Below, piece after piece: positions 33,025 through 44,685 of a stretch of 64,000 nucleotides of DNA; within the stretch, counting starts at the first letter, position 1, and every line of letters starts with the position of its first letter. Source of the DNA: Musa acuminata AAA Group (Eukaryota; Streptophyta; Magnoliopsida; Zingiberales; Musaceae); the NCBI RefSeq assembly GCF_036884655.1, contig NC_088331.1, positions 12,471,001 through 12,535,000 of the forward strand, written 5' to 3'. The translations under genes were made by a program, and so were the position numbers. The notes under the pieces were generated by a model. The model was not told the origin of the DNA. It searched no databases and saw only the letters and a program-made list of their open reading frames with translations.

Positions 33025-34715
33025 TGTTAGGATCAAGAGCACTAAGAGGGGGGGGGGGTGAATTAGTGCAGCGAAAAACCTTCTACAAAAAATAAAAACT
33101 GCGTTCGTTCGTTAAAAGTGATTTTGGTAAGAAAGCCGATTCGTAAATCACTTTAACTTTTGTTTAAGCGAGATGCAGCAAAGATATAAATGCAGTTTGC
33201 AGTTATGATTCTAATCAGATAGTAGGCGCAAACTGAAATATGATATTCGTACGAAAAAACTGATTTACATCTAAATGCTGATTCGTAAATCACTTGATTA
33301 AGAGAGATGCAGTTTAAGCAAGGATATAAAGGTAGTTTGCAGTTATGATAGAAATCAAAACATAAATGCAAACAGAAATATGATGATCGTACGATGAAAC
33401 TGTTTTACGTCTAAATGTCGATTCGGAAAGTTCAAAGCTTGAAACCCGATTGTATATGTGCAGAAAGCAGTAAGCTTTAGAGGAGGTTTGCAGTAAAGAT
33501 AATATACTCAAAGTAAATGCAAACCGAGATTTAGAGTGGTTCGGTCAATCTTGACCTACTCCACTTTTGGCTTCCTCCATCGACGAGGTCACCGACGTCA
33601 ACTAGAGGCCTTCCTTCAATAAGCGAAGGCCAACCACCCTTTTACAGTTTCACTCGTTTTGACGGGCTTAGGAGACAACCCTTATAGAATTTTCTCTCCT
33701 CTCTTTAAAGCTCAGAACTTGGAAGAAAAGAGGGAGAAGAACTTTTTGCCTTTACAACAATTTTGAGCTCTAAAAATCATATAACAAGATCAGGATTTCG
33801 GTGTATATTCAGTGCCCTTTCAGTGCTGAATGGGTGGGGTATTTATAGGCCCCAACCCAGTTTAAATTTAGAGATCAAAACTGTCAATTCCTAGAATTCC
33901 AGGATCTAGCGGTTGCACCTCCTAACTAGAGCGGTTGCACCGCCTGGCAAAGCTCGAAGATTGAGCCTCTGGGCGGTGCCACCTCCTGTCAGGGGCGATT
34001 GCACCTCCTGCCAGAGCTTGAAGATCGAGCTCAGGCGGTGCCACCTCCTGACTGAGGCGGTTGCACCGCTCAGCCAGAGCTCGGAGACCGAGCCCAGGCG
34101 GTGCCACCTTTGTCATGGGAGGTTGCACCGCCCAGTCTCGCTTGGAGACTAAGCCCAGGCGGTGTCACCTCCTGGCTGGGGCGGTGCCACCTCCTGGCTT
34201 GGGTGGTTCAACCACTTGGCAGAAATCAGGTTCCGAATGGGTTGATCCATTCGGCCCAATTTGGGTTTTTCAGGGGCCCAATAGCCCCAAGATTAAGTTA
34301 ATGGGATCACCTCCAATTTCCAACTTAATCATTATGCTAACTATGATTTTTCGGTGCGTCAATCGCTTCTTTCGGTGAGCTTCCGGCGAACTTCCGTCGA
34401 TCATCCGATGAACCCTCGGTGATGCTCCTGCGAACTTCCGGAAAACTCCTGGACTTGCGACGATCCACTTGGCGAGTTCCGACGAGCTTCTTTGGCAAGC
34501 TCATGGACTTCTCGGATTTGTTCCCGTAGAACCTCCGACGACTGTCCGAACTTCCGTCGAACTCTCGAACTCCCAACGTGATCATTGTCTTGACTCTGGC
34601 GTAACTCCTGTTGCATATCTTATTTTCATCGTAGTTAATCCTGCACACTTATCTCAACATATAGATTAGATAACAAATGACAATTGACTTCATCATCAAA
34701 ATCCGAGATTCAACA
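33025..34715 (-). repeat. SE left (3') LTR, 1691 bp
   Basis: On plus it runs TGTTAGGATCAAGAGC, a G-tract (about 33049-33058), a minus-strand TATA (about 33840), palindromes (33908-34230), the CGGAAG block and GAGATTCAACA. It is followed by the PPT complement AATCTCCCCCTTTTTG. It is nearly the same length as, and very similar to, the S0 3' LTR. Confidence 0.92.
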
Positions 34716-35780
34716 ATCTCCCCCTTTTTGATGATGACAATCAATTGATAATGGAGTTAACCTTAACTCCCCCTGTCTATATGTCATACTTGAGATAAGT
34801 CATTCTTGAATTCAAAACCTTTGAATTCAAGAGACATATTGATAAGTTAAAATCATTTAAACTTATCAATACTCCCATCATGATTCCCATCATGATGTTT
34901 CTCTCTGAAGATGATGTCAAGGCTTGACATTCATTTTCAAATTTTACATAACAGGTTTGAATGATGGTAATAGTAGCAATTCATCATATTGTAAGATATC
35001 AACATGTAAAACTGTGAAGTAAGATTTTGATATCATTACATGATACAAACAAGGCATAATGCAAATTATAGCAATCATAGCATCAATTCATATATCTCTT
35101 GGTGATGCAAGCATGTCATTAATACTCATATATTTCTCGATGATGCAAGCATGGCATTAATACTCATATATTTCTCCCCCTTTGTCATCAACAAAAAGCA
35201 TGGTAATTATGATAGCAGGAGAATAATAAGCGAATTTTGAGCATAAGTGTTATAGTTGTTCATGCCTTTACATGTTATTTTCCAAGCATATAAAGGAAAG
35301 CATGATACATAGATTGCTTTGAATACTTCTTCCTTTTTATTTGTTATAATCTTTTTGCATGAAGGAGGAAGGCTATTTGTGATTTTACTTTGAGTGAAGT
35401 TAAAATCGATGAGAGATTAAATCATGCTTCATTTTTACAAGGATCAAGATATGTATGTGAAACAAGTCTTTGTAAGTAAAAACACTATCATCCATATTTC
35501 AAGATGGAATTTATAAGCAAGAATCATTTCATCAAATCCATTTTAGAAAAATATTTTTCATAAGTGTATGAGAAAATCTGATTGTTAGGATACCAATTGT
35601 TAAGTGAATCCGAAAATGAAATTAACACTTTCATGCATTCGGACAAGACTATGCTATTGATTTTCAAATACAATCATGAAGACAAAACATGCACATAATT
35701 TCCAACATGTTATTTAGGCATGTAATGGCAATCAAGTGATTTGATCATTCAATGAAGTCCAAAAGATAATTTTAACTAGT
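34716..35780 (-). other. SE 3' non-coding region with polypurine tracts
   Basis: Minus-strand AT-rich region without a gene. The terminal PPT lies next to 34715 and an internal tract (plus strand TTCTCCCCCTTTGT, 35172-35185) near GTCATCAACAAAAAGC. It is collinear with S0 1383-2292, including the duplicated ATGCCATGCTTRCATCAC block (about 35100-35170). Confidence 0.78.
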
Positions 35781-36420
35781 TTATGTATTCGGACACATCA
35801 ACATTCCTAATTCTCTTCTTATGAAATCAAATTGTTCTTCATTTAGAGGTTTTGTAAAAATATTAGCTAGTTGATGTTTAGTATCAATGAACTCTATGAT
35901 TACATTATTATTAGTAACATGATCTCGTATAAAGTGATGTCTAATATCAATATGTTTTGTTCTTGAGTGTTGTATAGGATTCTTGGTTAAGCATATTGCA
36001 CTTGTGTTATCACATTTAATGGGAATATTTTTAAGATGAATTTTATAATCTTCTAAGGTGTTTTTCATCCATACAACTTGTGCACAGCATGCACTTGCTG
36101 CAATATATTCAGCTTCGGTTGTTGATAGTGCAACCGAGTTTTGTTTCTTAGATGATCAGGAAACAAGGGCATGTCCTAAAAATTGACATGTTCCTGATGT
36201 GCTTTTTCTATCTAGTTTACAGCCAGCAAAGTCCGCATCAGCATAAGCAAATAACTTAAGATTCTTTGATTTTAGGTACCATAATCCTAGATTTATGGTA
36301 CCATTAAGATATCTAAGTATTCTTTTAACTGCTTTGAGATGAGATATCTTAGGGTTTGATTGAAATCTAGCATAAAGGCCTACACTGAACATGATATCTG
36401 GTCTAGTTGCAGTGAGGTAA
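35781..36420 (-). pseudogene. SE RNase H
   Basis: On the minus strand: [20 protein letters not shown], a lost Trp (TGA near 36155), a TEAEYIAAS motif around 36100, KCDNTSAICLTKN, KHQLANIFTKPLNEEQF, and the C-terminus RRELGMLMCPNT ending at 35781. The catalytic acidic residues are visible. One stop divides the domain. Confidence 0.85.
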
Positions 36421-36428
36421 AGTAAACT

Positions 36429-37460
36429 TCATATCATGCCCCTATAAGTTTTTTGATCGAAGCTTTCTCCATTTTCATCGATTTCTAACTTAGTGGAGGT
36501 GCTCATAGGAGTGTTAATAGCTTTTGAGTTATTCATATTAAACTTTTTTAGCAAATTCATAGCATATTTAGTTTGACTAATAAAGATGCCATTGCTTAGT
36601 TGTTTGATTTGTAAGCCTAAGAAGAATGTTAATTTTCCCATTAAACTCATTTCGAATTCAAGACTCATAGTTTTAGCAAAAGATTCACAAAGAGATTCAT
36701 TCGTAGAACCAAAGATAATATCATCAACATAAATCTGAACAATGAGAAAATCAATTTCAAAACTCTTGATGAACAATGTAGTATCAACCTTGCCTTTTGT
36801 GAAATTTTTTTCGATAAGAAAAGAACTAAGTCTCTCATACCAAGCCCTCGGAGCTTGTTTTAAACCATAGAGAGCTTTAGTTAATCTAAACACATGATTA
36901 GGGAGGCTATTATTTTCAAATCCAAGAGGTTGTTCAACATACACTTCTTCGGAAATAAAGCCATTAAGAAAAGCGCTTTTAACATCCATTTGAAACAACT
37001 TTAAATTATTACTACTAGCGTAGGCAAGGAGCATCCTTATGGCTTCTAATCAAGCCACAGGAGCGAAGGTTTCTTCGTAATCGATACCTTCTTCTTGGTT
37101 GAAACCTTTGGCCACTAATCTAGCCTTGTTTCTAACCACGATACCATATTCATCTTGCTTGTTTCTAAAAACCCATTTAGTACCAATAACTAAATGGTCA
37201 TTTGGCCTAGGAACAAGCTTCCACACCTCATTTCTCTCAAATTGATTTAATTCATCTTGCATTATGATAATCCATGAATCATCTTTCATGGCTTCGTCAA
37301 CACATTTGGGTTCAATTTGGGAGAGAAAAGCGGCGTTGGAATAAAAATTTTTAAGAGAAGAACGTGTTTGAACCCCCTTTGATGTGTCTCCTAAGATTAG
37401 CTCCTTAAGATGAGCATCTACATACTTCCAATCCTTGGGTAAGGATGTTTCGGAAGTGGA
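36429..37460 (-). pseudogene. SE reverse transcriptase
   Basis: On the minus strand: MQDELNQFERNEVWKLVPR, WVFRNKQDEYGIVVRNKARL, FQMDVKSAFLNGFISEEVY, LYGLKQAPRAWYERLSSF and IYVDDIIFGSTNESL, the catalytic motif. One stop near 37049 divides it; the 201-residue part is open. It is better preserved than the RT of SA. The N-terminal linker is cut at 37460 by F and resumes at 46184. Confidence 0.87.
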
Positions 37461-38953
37461 TGCTAGTCATAGGTGCCTAGCAAGCCAATCACGTGAGTGA
37501 TGGCACGTGTGACTTGATATATAATCTTTTTGCTTATTATATTTTGGCGTATATCACTTTATAACTATTGCATAAATGCATATATATTGTGATGTCCTTA
37601 GATTTGTGCAATGGGAATCGGATCGTGATGAGATCACGATAATGAGATCGATTCACCTTTAAACACATATCCTAAATAATCCCGGTCATAGGTTACTCGA
37701 GAGGGACATCGTGATAACCGGATAGACTGGTGTGCTGTATACCCGTTCATATGATGGATGCAGCTGATCTCATAGCTGCTCGTGTAGGGACACTAGGGAT
37801 ACAGTACAAGTGCTCATTGGAGAATGAGTTCACTGATTGATCCGCTTACGGAATGCTGGATGGTTGATGATGCCTTATTGTCAGACAACGATTCCGTAGT
37901 CCTAGTGGTGTATCTGGTTCTTAGACTTGAGACACCAAGGATGTCCTGTATGAGTGCTCCACTCTTTGATACCAGACTTATAGGTTTGGCTGTTCCCAGA
38001 TCTAGTACAGCTGGTCATTGGGAGTGGTAGTCGACCTTACGAGGGCTATTGAGTGTCGACAGAGGATCATCCACTCTCGGCATCATGAGAGGAATATCCC
38101 ATGTGTTCTTGCTCAGACAAATCCCTGGCCAGGGTCATTCGGGTTGAGAGAGAAAGAGTTCTCCGGGAGAATCCGATTAGAGCGAGACTCGAGAAGAAAC
38201 CGTATGGGTCTGACAGCACCATGCTCGATATACGGTCTCTGGGATATTAGATGGATGAGGGACTATAGGTACATGGTAACTGAGGACAAACAGGTCCAAT
38301 GGATTGGATTCCCCTGTATCGTCTGGGGACTACGGCGTAGTGGCCTAGTACGTCCGTAGTCGATGAGTCGAGTGAATTATTATAGAGATAATAATTCACT
38401 GAGTTAGAAGGAGTTCTGACAGATATGACTCACGGCCAGCTCGATATTGGGCCTAGAGGGTCACACACATATGGTAGGCATTGTGATGAGTAGAGGTTCG
38501 GATATGAGATATCCGACGGAGCCCTTGTCTTATTGGATGCAGATCCAATACCCACTAGGGAAGGACCCATTAGGGTTTGACACGGGATCTCTATAAATAG
38601 GAGGGATTCACAGCCTCATAGGCTAGAGTCTTTGCTTGCCCTTCCTATTCTCCTCTCCCTCTCCCCCTCAGAGTAGGCCTGGAGTTTTGAGGAGCGTCGT
38701 CGCAACCCTGCTGTGTGGATCACCGCTAGAGAGGAGGACGCTTGACCTCCTTCACCCTCTCCTAAGGATCTGCAAGGAAACAGGGATATACGATCTCCCT
38801 AGGTAACACAATCTCTATACGCAGTTTTGTGTTTTTGCGGATTTTGCGCACCAATCTTCGCACGACGATGAACATCTTTTTGGGAATCGGGGATTTTTGT
38901 TTTCTTGTTCTTCCGCTGCGCATATGATGTCGCCCCCCTATGATTTCCCAACA
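37461..38953 (+). repeat. F 5' LTR, 1493 bp
   Basis: TGCTAGTCATAGG to TTTCCCAACA. TATAAATA lies at 38592-38599 in ATCTCTATAAATAGGAGG. A palindromic GTGATGAGATCAC word is present near 37625. Two open frames (37824-38030, 38018-38359) occur identically in the 3' LTR and match nothing I recognise; they are chance frames in the LTR. Confidence 0.96.
38592..38599 (+). promoter_or_regulatory. F LTR TATA box
   Basis: TATAAATA about 360 bp before the LTR end, followed by a pyrimidine-rich stretch (CTCCTCTCCCTCTCCCCC, about 38650-38668). The same promoter lies at 45817-45824 in the 3' LTR. With F being young, this promoter may be intact. Confidence 0.72.
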
Positions 38954-38954
38954 G

Positions 38955-38966
38955 TGGTATCAGAGC
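38955..38966 (+). other. F primer binding site for initiator tRNA-Met
   Basis: TGGTATCAGAGC starts one base after the 5' LTR end and matches the complement of the initiator tRNA-Met 3' end in all 12 positions. Confidence 0.93.
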
Positions 38967-40851
38967 CAGGTTGTTCGTGCGAATGATTGGTTTTTTGAAC
39001 TGCGTGTGTTGTGTTTAGGAAGAATATTGACGTCAAAATCGTTGACGCAAAAGCAAGGAAGGGCAGCAACAGTTGCTGCCCTCGATCTGCATGCCTGCAG
39101 CCAGCCGCAGCCGCAGCCAGGCAGCACAGCGCCGGCGCATGCGCAAGCGCTGTGCCTGCAGCAGCCGGCCGGCGGTCTGCTTGCGGCCGGCGGGGCTGGC
39201 AGCCCGCTCGGTAGAAGCGCCTGCGGCCACTGAGCCCGCGGGCAGAGGCGCCGCGGGGCAGCAGTGCGGGCTGAGGCACCGCAGGGCAGCAGCGCGGGCT
39301 GAGGCACCGCAGGGCAGCGGCGCCTGTGGCCGCTGCTCCCACGGGCAAAAACCCCGCAGGGGCGGCCGCCAGCGAGACAACACCACCTGCGGGCGCTGAC
39401 TCGCGGGCAGAACCGCCCGCGGAGGCGGCGGCGCCCGCGGGGGCGCCCACCTGCAGCGGCAGCGACCCCAGCGGGCGTGCCACCTGCAGGCGAGGGCAGT
39501 GCCCTCGCCCTCGCCGCACAGGCCGCCGCCAGCAGGGTGGCGGCGGCGGGGGCGCAGCAGCAAGGGGGAGAAGGGCATTAGGGTTTTCTGGGCAAAAAGA
39601 CAGTTTTGCCCCCTCGGAATTTGAGAAATTCCAGTTTCTGTCTTTTGTCCAAATTACGAAAATACCCTTAGGAATTGAGAAATTCCCTATATATCCCTGA
39701 TTTCAGAAAATATTAATTAATTAAAAGGTTTAGTTGATTATTATTTTTATTATTATCTAGTAGTCCTACATGATGATGATTATTTATACATGTGATGTAT
39801 GATGAGTGGACGGATGATCATGGACCGTGTGATGTGTGTACTTGTGATTATTATTATTGAGGTCTGCGAACCTCCATTATATTTCTCGTTTATTGTCGGG
39901 CCTGCGTGCCTATGATTAAGTTGTAATCACATGAGGAGGCGCAGCGGGAGCGTGGATGCCATAGCGGGACCCACGAAACGGACGATCGTGATGCATGGAG
40001 ATGCATCAAGATGTCGACGGAACCGACGAGGACGAGATGGACGATCACAAGGCATGGAGATGCACCGTTGCACACATAGATCTTGATGTGAGTGATTAGG
40101 CCTACTGGCTCGGGCCTAATCATATTAGGTTGTGGTCCATGATCATCTGGTGTGATTGCTTATACACATACTAGATATGTATATATATTTGCATGCGATG
40201 TAGATATATATTAAATATGCATATGTGTGACATGTCATATTAGGAGACCAAATCATAGAAACATCTCTCGATAATATTAAGTCGGTAAACGTGAGGCAAT
40301 TAGATTGACCCACGTGGCCTTCCATCGTTATGAGTAGGAACCGAATCCCGGTGTAGGTTGAGTTGGTCGAGTCCCTCGAGACTCACCTATATCGCGATTC
40401 GCTATCTTGCTTACGACATAGAGATGTCACCGGTGACCTGAGGGCATGATATGCTTGGTCGAGTCCCTCGAGGGTATATCATCAAATCAGACTCATCTTG
40501 TAACGAAGGTGTTGACTTAACCGAGCATCATGGTTGGTCGAGTCCCTCGAGGCCATGGTGATTCGGAGGCCGAATAGGACGGGAATCACAAGGAGTTGTG
40601 ATCGGCAAGAGTTGTCTACCTTTTAGGCTTAGTGTGATTGGTCGAGTCCCTCGAGGTTACACTAAGATGCTGATTGGATCCTGATCCCCACTAGAAGTCT
40701 GCCGGAGACTTCCGTTTCACGTGCTGAGGGTGTCGCGTGACTCGTTAGTAAAATAGTGGGAGCATATTAAGATAGAAGTCCATATCTTGATAGTTTATTT
40801 CTTGCAAAATCTGCATGTTATTCATTTTTGCTACATCTTTATTTTCAGAAA
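38967..40851 (+). other. F leader: GC-rich island then hairpin block
   Basis: About 1.9 kb between PBS and gag. From about 39070 to 39570 it is very GC- and CpG-rich with GCAGCC/GCGGGC words; long frames on both strands here follow from the base composition. From 39650 it turns AT-rich. From 40350 to 40670 it holds four related hairpins (separate entry). The gag ATG at 40852 follows. Confidence 0.8.
40350..40670 (+). repeat. Four hairpins with identical apex in F leader
   Basis: TTGGTCGAGTCCCTCGAG occurs at 40363-40380, 40455-40472, 40534-40551 and 40638-40655. Within each, TCGAG pairs with CTCGA around a TCC loop. The bases outside differ between copies but pair within each copy: TAGGT(T)GAGT with ACTCACCTA; ATGATATGCT with GGTATATCAT; CATCATGGT with GCCATGGTG; CTTAGTGTGAT with GTTACACTAAG (G-U allowed). 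This suggests a selected RNA structure in the leader. Confidence 0.85.
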
Positions 40852-41214
40852 ATGTCGCTTTCAAATCCCTTACGTGGCATACTTGATGTCAACCGCCTCA
40901 CTGGTCCAAATTATACGGATTGGCTCCGTAACTTGAGAATTGTTCTCACAGCGGAGAAAATCGTGTACGTCCTTAATACAGTGATGCCTACGCCCGAAGA
41001 AGGGGCAAGCGAGGATGAGATCGCTCGCTACGTGAAGTACATTGATGACTCCACTCTTGCTCAGTGCTATATGTTGGGCTCTATGACTCCTGAGTTACAG
41101 AGACAACATGAAAAGATGGATGCCAGATCCATTCTCCTACATGTCCGCAAATTGTTTGAGGAACAGGGAAGGACTCAACGATATGAGATATCCAAGAGCC
41201 TTTTTCCGCGCTAG
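40852..41214 (+). pseudogene. F gag, N-terminal part
   Basis: ATG at 40852 (MSLSNPLRGILDVNRLTGPN), then YTDWLRNLRIVLTAEK, the N-terminal motif of Copia gag (UBN2 type). The frame ends at TAG (41212-41214) after a run of five T (41201-41205); dropping into the next frame gives a continuous product with the following pol frame. The simplest reading is one extra T in the run. Confidence 0.87.
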
Positions 41215-43645
41215 GATGACTGAGGGGACACCGGTTCAGAACCATGTCCTAAAGATGATTGAGTGGATAGAGAAACTCACAGGTCTAGGAATGGTCCTAG
41301 AGGATAACTTGTGTGTGGACATTGTGCTTCAGTCCCTACCAGATTCCTTTTCACAGTTCATAATGAACTTTAATATGAACAAGCTTGAGGTGACTCTCCC
41401 AGAGCTCCTCAATATGTTGAGGGAGGCAGAGAGTACTATTAAGAAAGAGAAGCCAGTTCTCTACACTGGTGAGACCAGAAAGAAAAGGAAAGCAGAAAGG
41501 TCCCTTGAGAAGGGAAAGGGCAAGGGCAAACAAGGTAAAGCAAAGGTTGCTAAGAAAGACCTAACAAAGGACAAAGGCCAGTGCTTCCACTGTGGTAAAG
41601 ATGGGCACTGGAAGAGAAACTGCAAAGAGTACATTGCAGAAAGGGCGAAACAAAAGCTTGATGAAGCTTCAGGTACATTCATGATCAGTCTCCATTTGTC
41701 AGACTCTTATGATAACACATGGGTATTAGATACCGGTAGTGCTTATCATATATGCAATTCGTTGCAGGTTCTGGCAAGGCCTAGGAGACTAGAGAGAGGT
41801 GAGATGGACCTCAAGATGGGTAATGGAGCAAAAGTTGCTGTATTAGCTGTTGGCGAGGTCGCCCTACATCTGCCTAGTGGAGCTTTTATTGCATTAGATG
41901 CATGTTATTTTGTTCCTTCTATTATCAAAAACATTATCTCCATTTCATGTTTAACAGTTAGTGGATATAAATTTGTTTTTGAGAACAATGGTTGTTCGAT
42001 GTTATTAGATGATAAGATCATCACGAAAGGAACATTGCATAATGGTTTATTTATGTTAGACACCACTCCACATATCATGAATATAAATGTGTCCAAAAGG
42101 AAACGAGATGAGTTGAACAGTGCATACCTGTGGCATTGTAGGCTAGGTCACATCCATGAAAGAAGGATTCAAAAGTTGCTAAATGATGGATATCTAGATC
42201 CATTCGACTATGTGTCATATGCAACTTGTGAGCCTTGCATTCGTGAAAAACTGACCAACTCTCCATTTAGTGGAACTGGAGAGAGAGCCACTGAGTTGTT
42301 GGAACTCATACATAGTGATGTATGTGGACCCATGTCAACTCATGCCATTGGAGGTTACTCCTACTTCATTACATTTACTGATGATTTCTCAAGGTATGGA
42401 TATGTGTACTTAATGAAGTTCAAGTCCGAGGCCTTTGAGAAATTCAGAGAGTATAAGAATGAGGTGGAGAACCAGACTGGAAAGAGTATCAAAACTCTTC
42501 GATCAGATCGAGGAGGTGAGTACTTAAGTACAGAGTTTACTCACTTCCTCAAGGACCATGGGATATTATCCCAATGGACACCTCCTTATACACCTCAGCT
42601 CAATGGTGTCTCTGAAAGGAGAAATCGTACATTATTAGATATGGTACGGTCCATGATGAGTTTTGCTGACCTACCCATCTCATTCTGGGGATATGCCCTA
42701 GAAACCGCAGCTTACCTTCTGAACAGAGTTCCAACTAAGTCGGTAGTGTCTATACCATATGAGATATGGAAAGGGAAGAAGCCTGATCTTAAGGTTGTTA
42801 AGATTTGGGGCTGCCCTGCCCACGTTAAAAGACACAACCCCGATAAGTTAGAATCAAGGACAGAGCGATGCAAATTTGTGGGATACCCCAAGGAAACTTG
42901 TGGGTATTATTTCTATCATCTCGAGGACCAAAAGGTCTTTGTAGCTAAGAGAGCAGTGTTCCTTGAGAAGGAACACATTCTTGGCGGAGACAGTGGGAGA
43001 ATGATAGAGTTGAGCGAGGTTAGAGAACCAAGCTCAAGCACCACTCTACAGCCCGAGTCTGTTCAGATACCTAATACACAAGTTTCAACTTTACGTAGGT
43101 CTGATAGAGTATCTTATCCTCCTGAGAGATATGTGAGACATATTAGAGGAGAGGATGTTGAGGATATTGATCCTCAGACCTACGAGGAGGCTATTATGAG
43201 TATAGACTCCGGGAAGTGGCAAGAAGCCATGAATTCTGAGATGGATTCTATGTACTCCAATAAGGTTTGGAACCTAGTTGATGCGCCCGAAGGTATTGTA
43301 CCCATCGGTTGCAAGTGGATCTTTAAGAAAAAGATCGGAGTAGATGGAAAGGTAGAGACCTATAAAGCAAGGCTAGTGGCTAAGGGGTATCGTCAAAGGC
43401 AAGGTGTTGATTACGACGAAACCTTCTCACCCGTAGCAATGCTAAAATCCATCAGAATTCTATTGGCTATTGCAGCACACTATGATTATGAGATCTGGCA
43501 AATGGATGTGAAAACTGCATTCCTCAATGGGAACCTCGAGGAGGAGGTGTATATGATGCAACCTGAGGGATTTGTGTCCAAGAACTGCCCAGATAAGGTG
43601 TGTAGGTTGCTTAGATCCATTTATGGACTAAAGCAAGCTTCCTGA
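41206..43645 (+). pseudogene. F gag C-terminus, protease, integrase and RT (long open frame)
   Basis: Gag continues as RARMTEGTPVQNHVLKMIEW. A basic stretch precedes the knuckle CFHCGKDGHWKRNC (about 41583-41624). The protease motif is WVLDTGSAYHIC (about 41718-41755). Pre-integrase LWHCRLGHIHERRI and CEPCIREKLT follow. Integrase core: HSDVCGP, FTDDFSRYGY, LRSDRGGEY, PQLNGVSERRNRT. RT: WIFKKKIGVDGKVETYKARL and IWQMDVKTAFLNGNLEEEVY. TGA at 43643-43645 replaces an Arg codon after YGLKQAS. Confidence 0.93.
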
Positions 43646-44671
43646 AGTTGGAACATAAGATTTGATGAGGCAATCAGATCTTATGACTTCGTTAAGAACG
43701 AAGATGAGCCTTGTGTATACAGAAAGGTAAGTGGGAGCGCTATCACCTTTTTGGTGTTATATGTGGATGACATCCTCATCATTGGGAATGATGTAGGAAT
43801 GCTATCCACAGTAAAGACTTGGTTATCTAGACACTTCTCCATAAAGGACTTAGGGGAAGCATCCTATATCTTGGGGATTAGAATCTATAGAGATAGATCT
43901 AAGAGGATGCTTGGCTTGTCCCAGTCCAGGTACATAGAAACCATTGTCAAAAGTTTTGGCATGAAAAATTCCAAGAAAGGGCGAACATGGATATGATACC
44001 TTATGCCTTAGCAATAGGGTCTATCATGTATGCCATGCTATGTACTAGGCCTGATAAAGCGCATGCTCTGAGTGTCACGAGTAGGTATCAGGCGGATCCA
44101 GGCTTGGAGCACTGGAAAGCAGTAAAGTGTATCCTTAAGTACTTGAGAAGGACTAAGGATCTTTTACTAGTATATGGAGGTAATAGCCTTAAGGTTGAAG
44201 GCTTCACTGACTCAAGTTTTCAGTCTGATGTCGATGATAGCAAGTCGAATTCAAGGTATGTGTACACCTTGAATGGAGGAGTAGTGTGCTGGAAGAGTTC
44301 CAAGCAAGATACTACTGCTGACTCGACCGTAGAGGCGGAGTACATTGCTGCATTAGATGCAACAAAGGAGGGAGTCTGGGTGAAGAAGTTCATCACAGAT
44401 TTGGGAGTCGATACAGATAGCGACAAGTCAACTTCCTTATATTGCGACAACTATGGGGCGATTACTCAAATAAGGGAACCCGGGTCTTATCAGAAGTGTT
44501 CTGAGGAGGTTTCAGCTTATAAGAGAGATCGTAACCCGAGGAGATGTAGTAGTGGAAAGAGTTCCATCCGAAGATAACATTGCAGATCCACTGAAAAAGC
44601 CGTTGTCTCAGATTGTCTATGAGCGTCACAGGAGTCTGATGGGGATCAGACACATAGGTGATTGGCTTTAG
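43646..44671 (+). pseudogene. F reverse transcriptase C-terminus and RNase H
   Basis: In frame after the TGA: SWNIRFDEAI and LYVDDILIIGNDVGM, with catalytic YVDD at about 43760. The frame stops at 43994-43996; a segment normally linking RT to RNase H is missing near 43980. RNase H resumes in another frame: YALAIGSIMYAMLCTRPD, FTDSSFQSDVDD, STVEAEYIAALDATKEGVW, LYCDNYGAI. A deletion after PGSYQK removes the SKHI region. The last part ends RHIGDWL with TAG at 44669-44671. Confidence 0.88.
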
Positions 44672-44674
44672 GTC

Positions 44675-44685
44675 AAGTGGGAGAT
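44675..44685 (+). other. F polypurine tract
   Basis: AAGTGGGAGAT directly before the 3' LTR start TGCTAG at 44686, the expected primer for plus-strand synthesis. Confidence 0.85.

Noticed and set aside
37824..38359. Two frames identical at 37824-38359 and 45049-45584, possibly a duplicated gene
   Set aside because: They are the same part of the two LTRs of F, so the duplication is the LTR pair. No recognised domain.
38938..39700. Long Ala/Pro-rich frames on both strands, up to 193 residues
   Set aside because: The region is a GC-rich island in which stops are rare in all frames. No motif is present and it lies in the untranslated leader of F.
40350..40670. Regularly spaced repeats in the F leader considered as a CRISPR-like array
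   Set aside because: Spacers are not unique foreign segments; they hold the complementary arms of each hairpin, spacing varies, and the setting is a plant retrotransposon.
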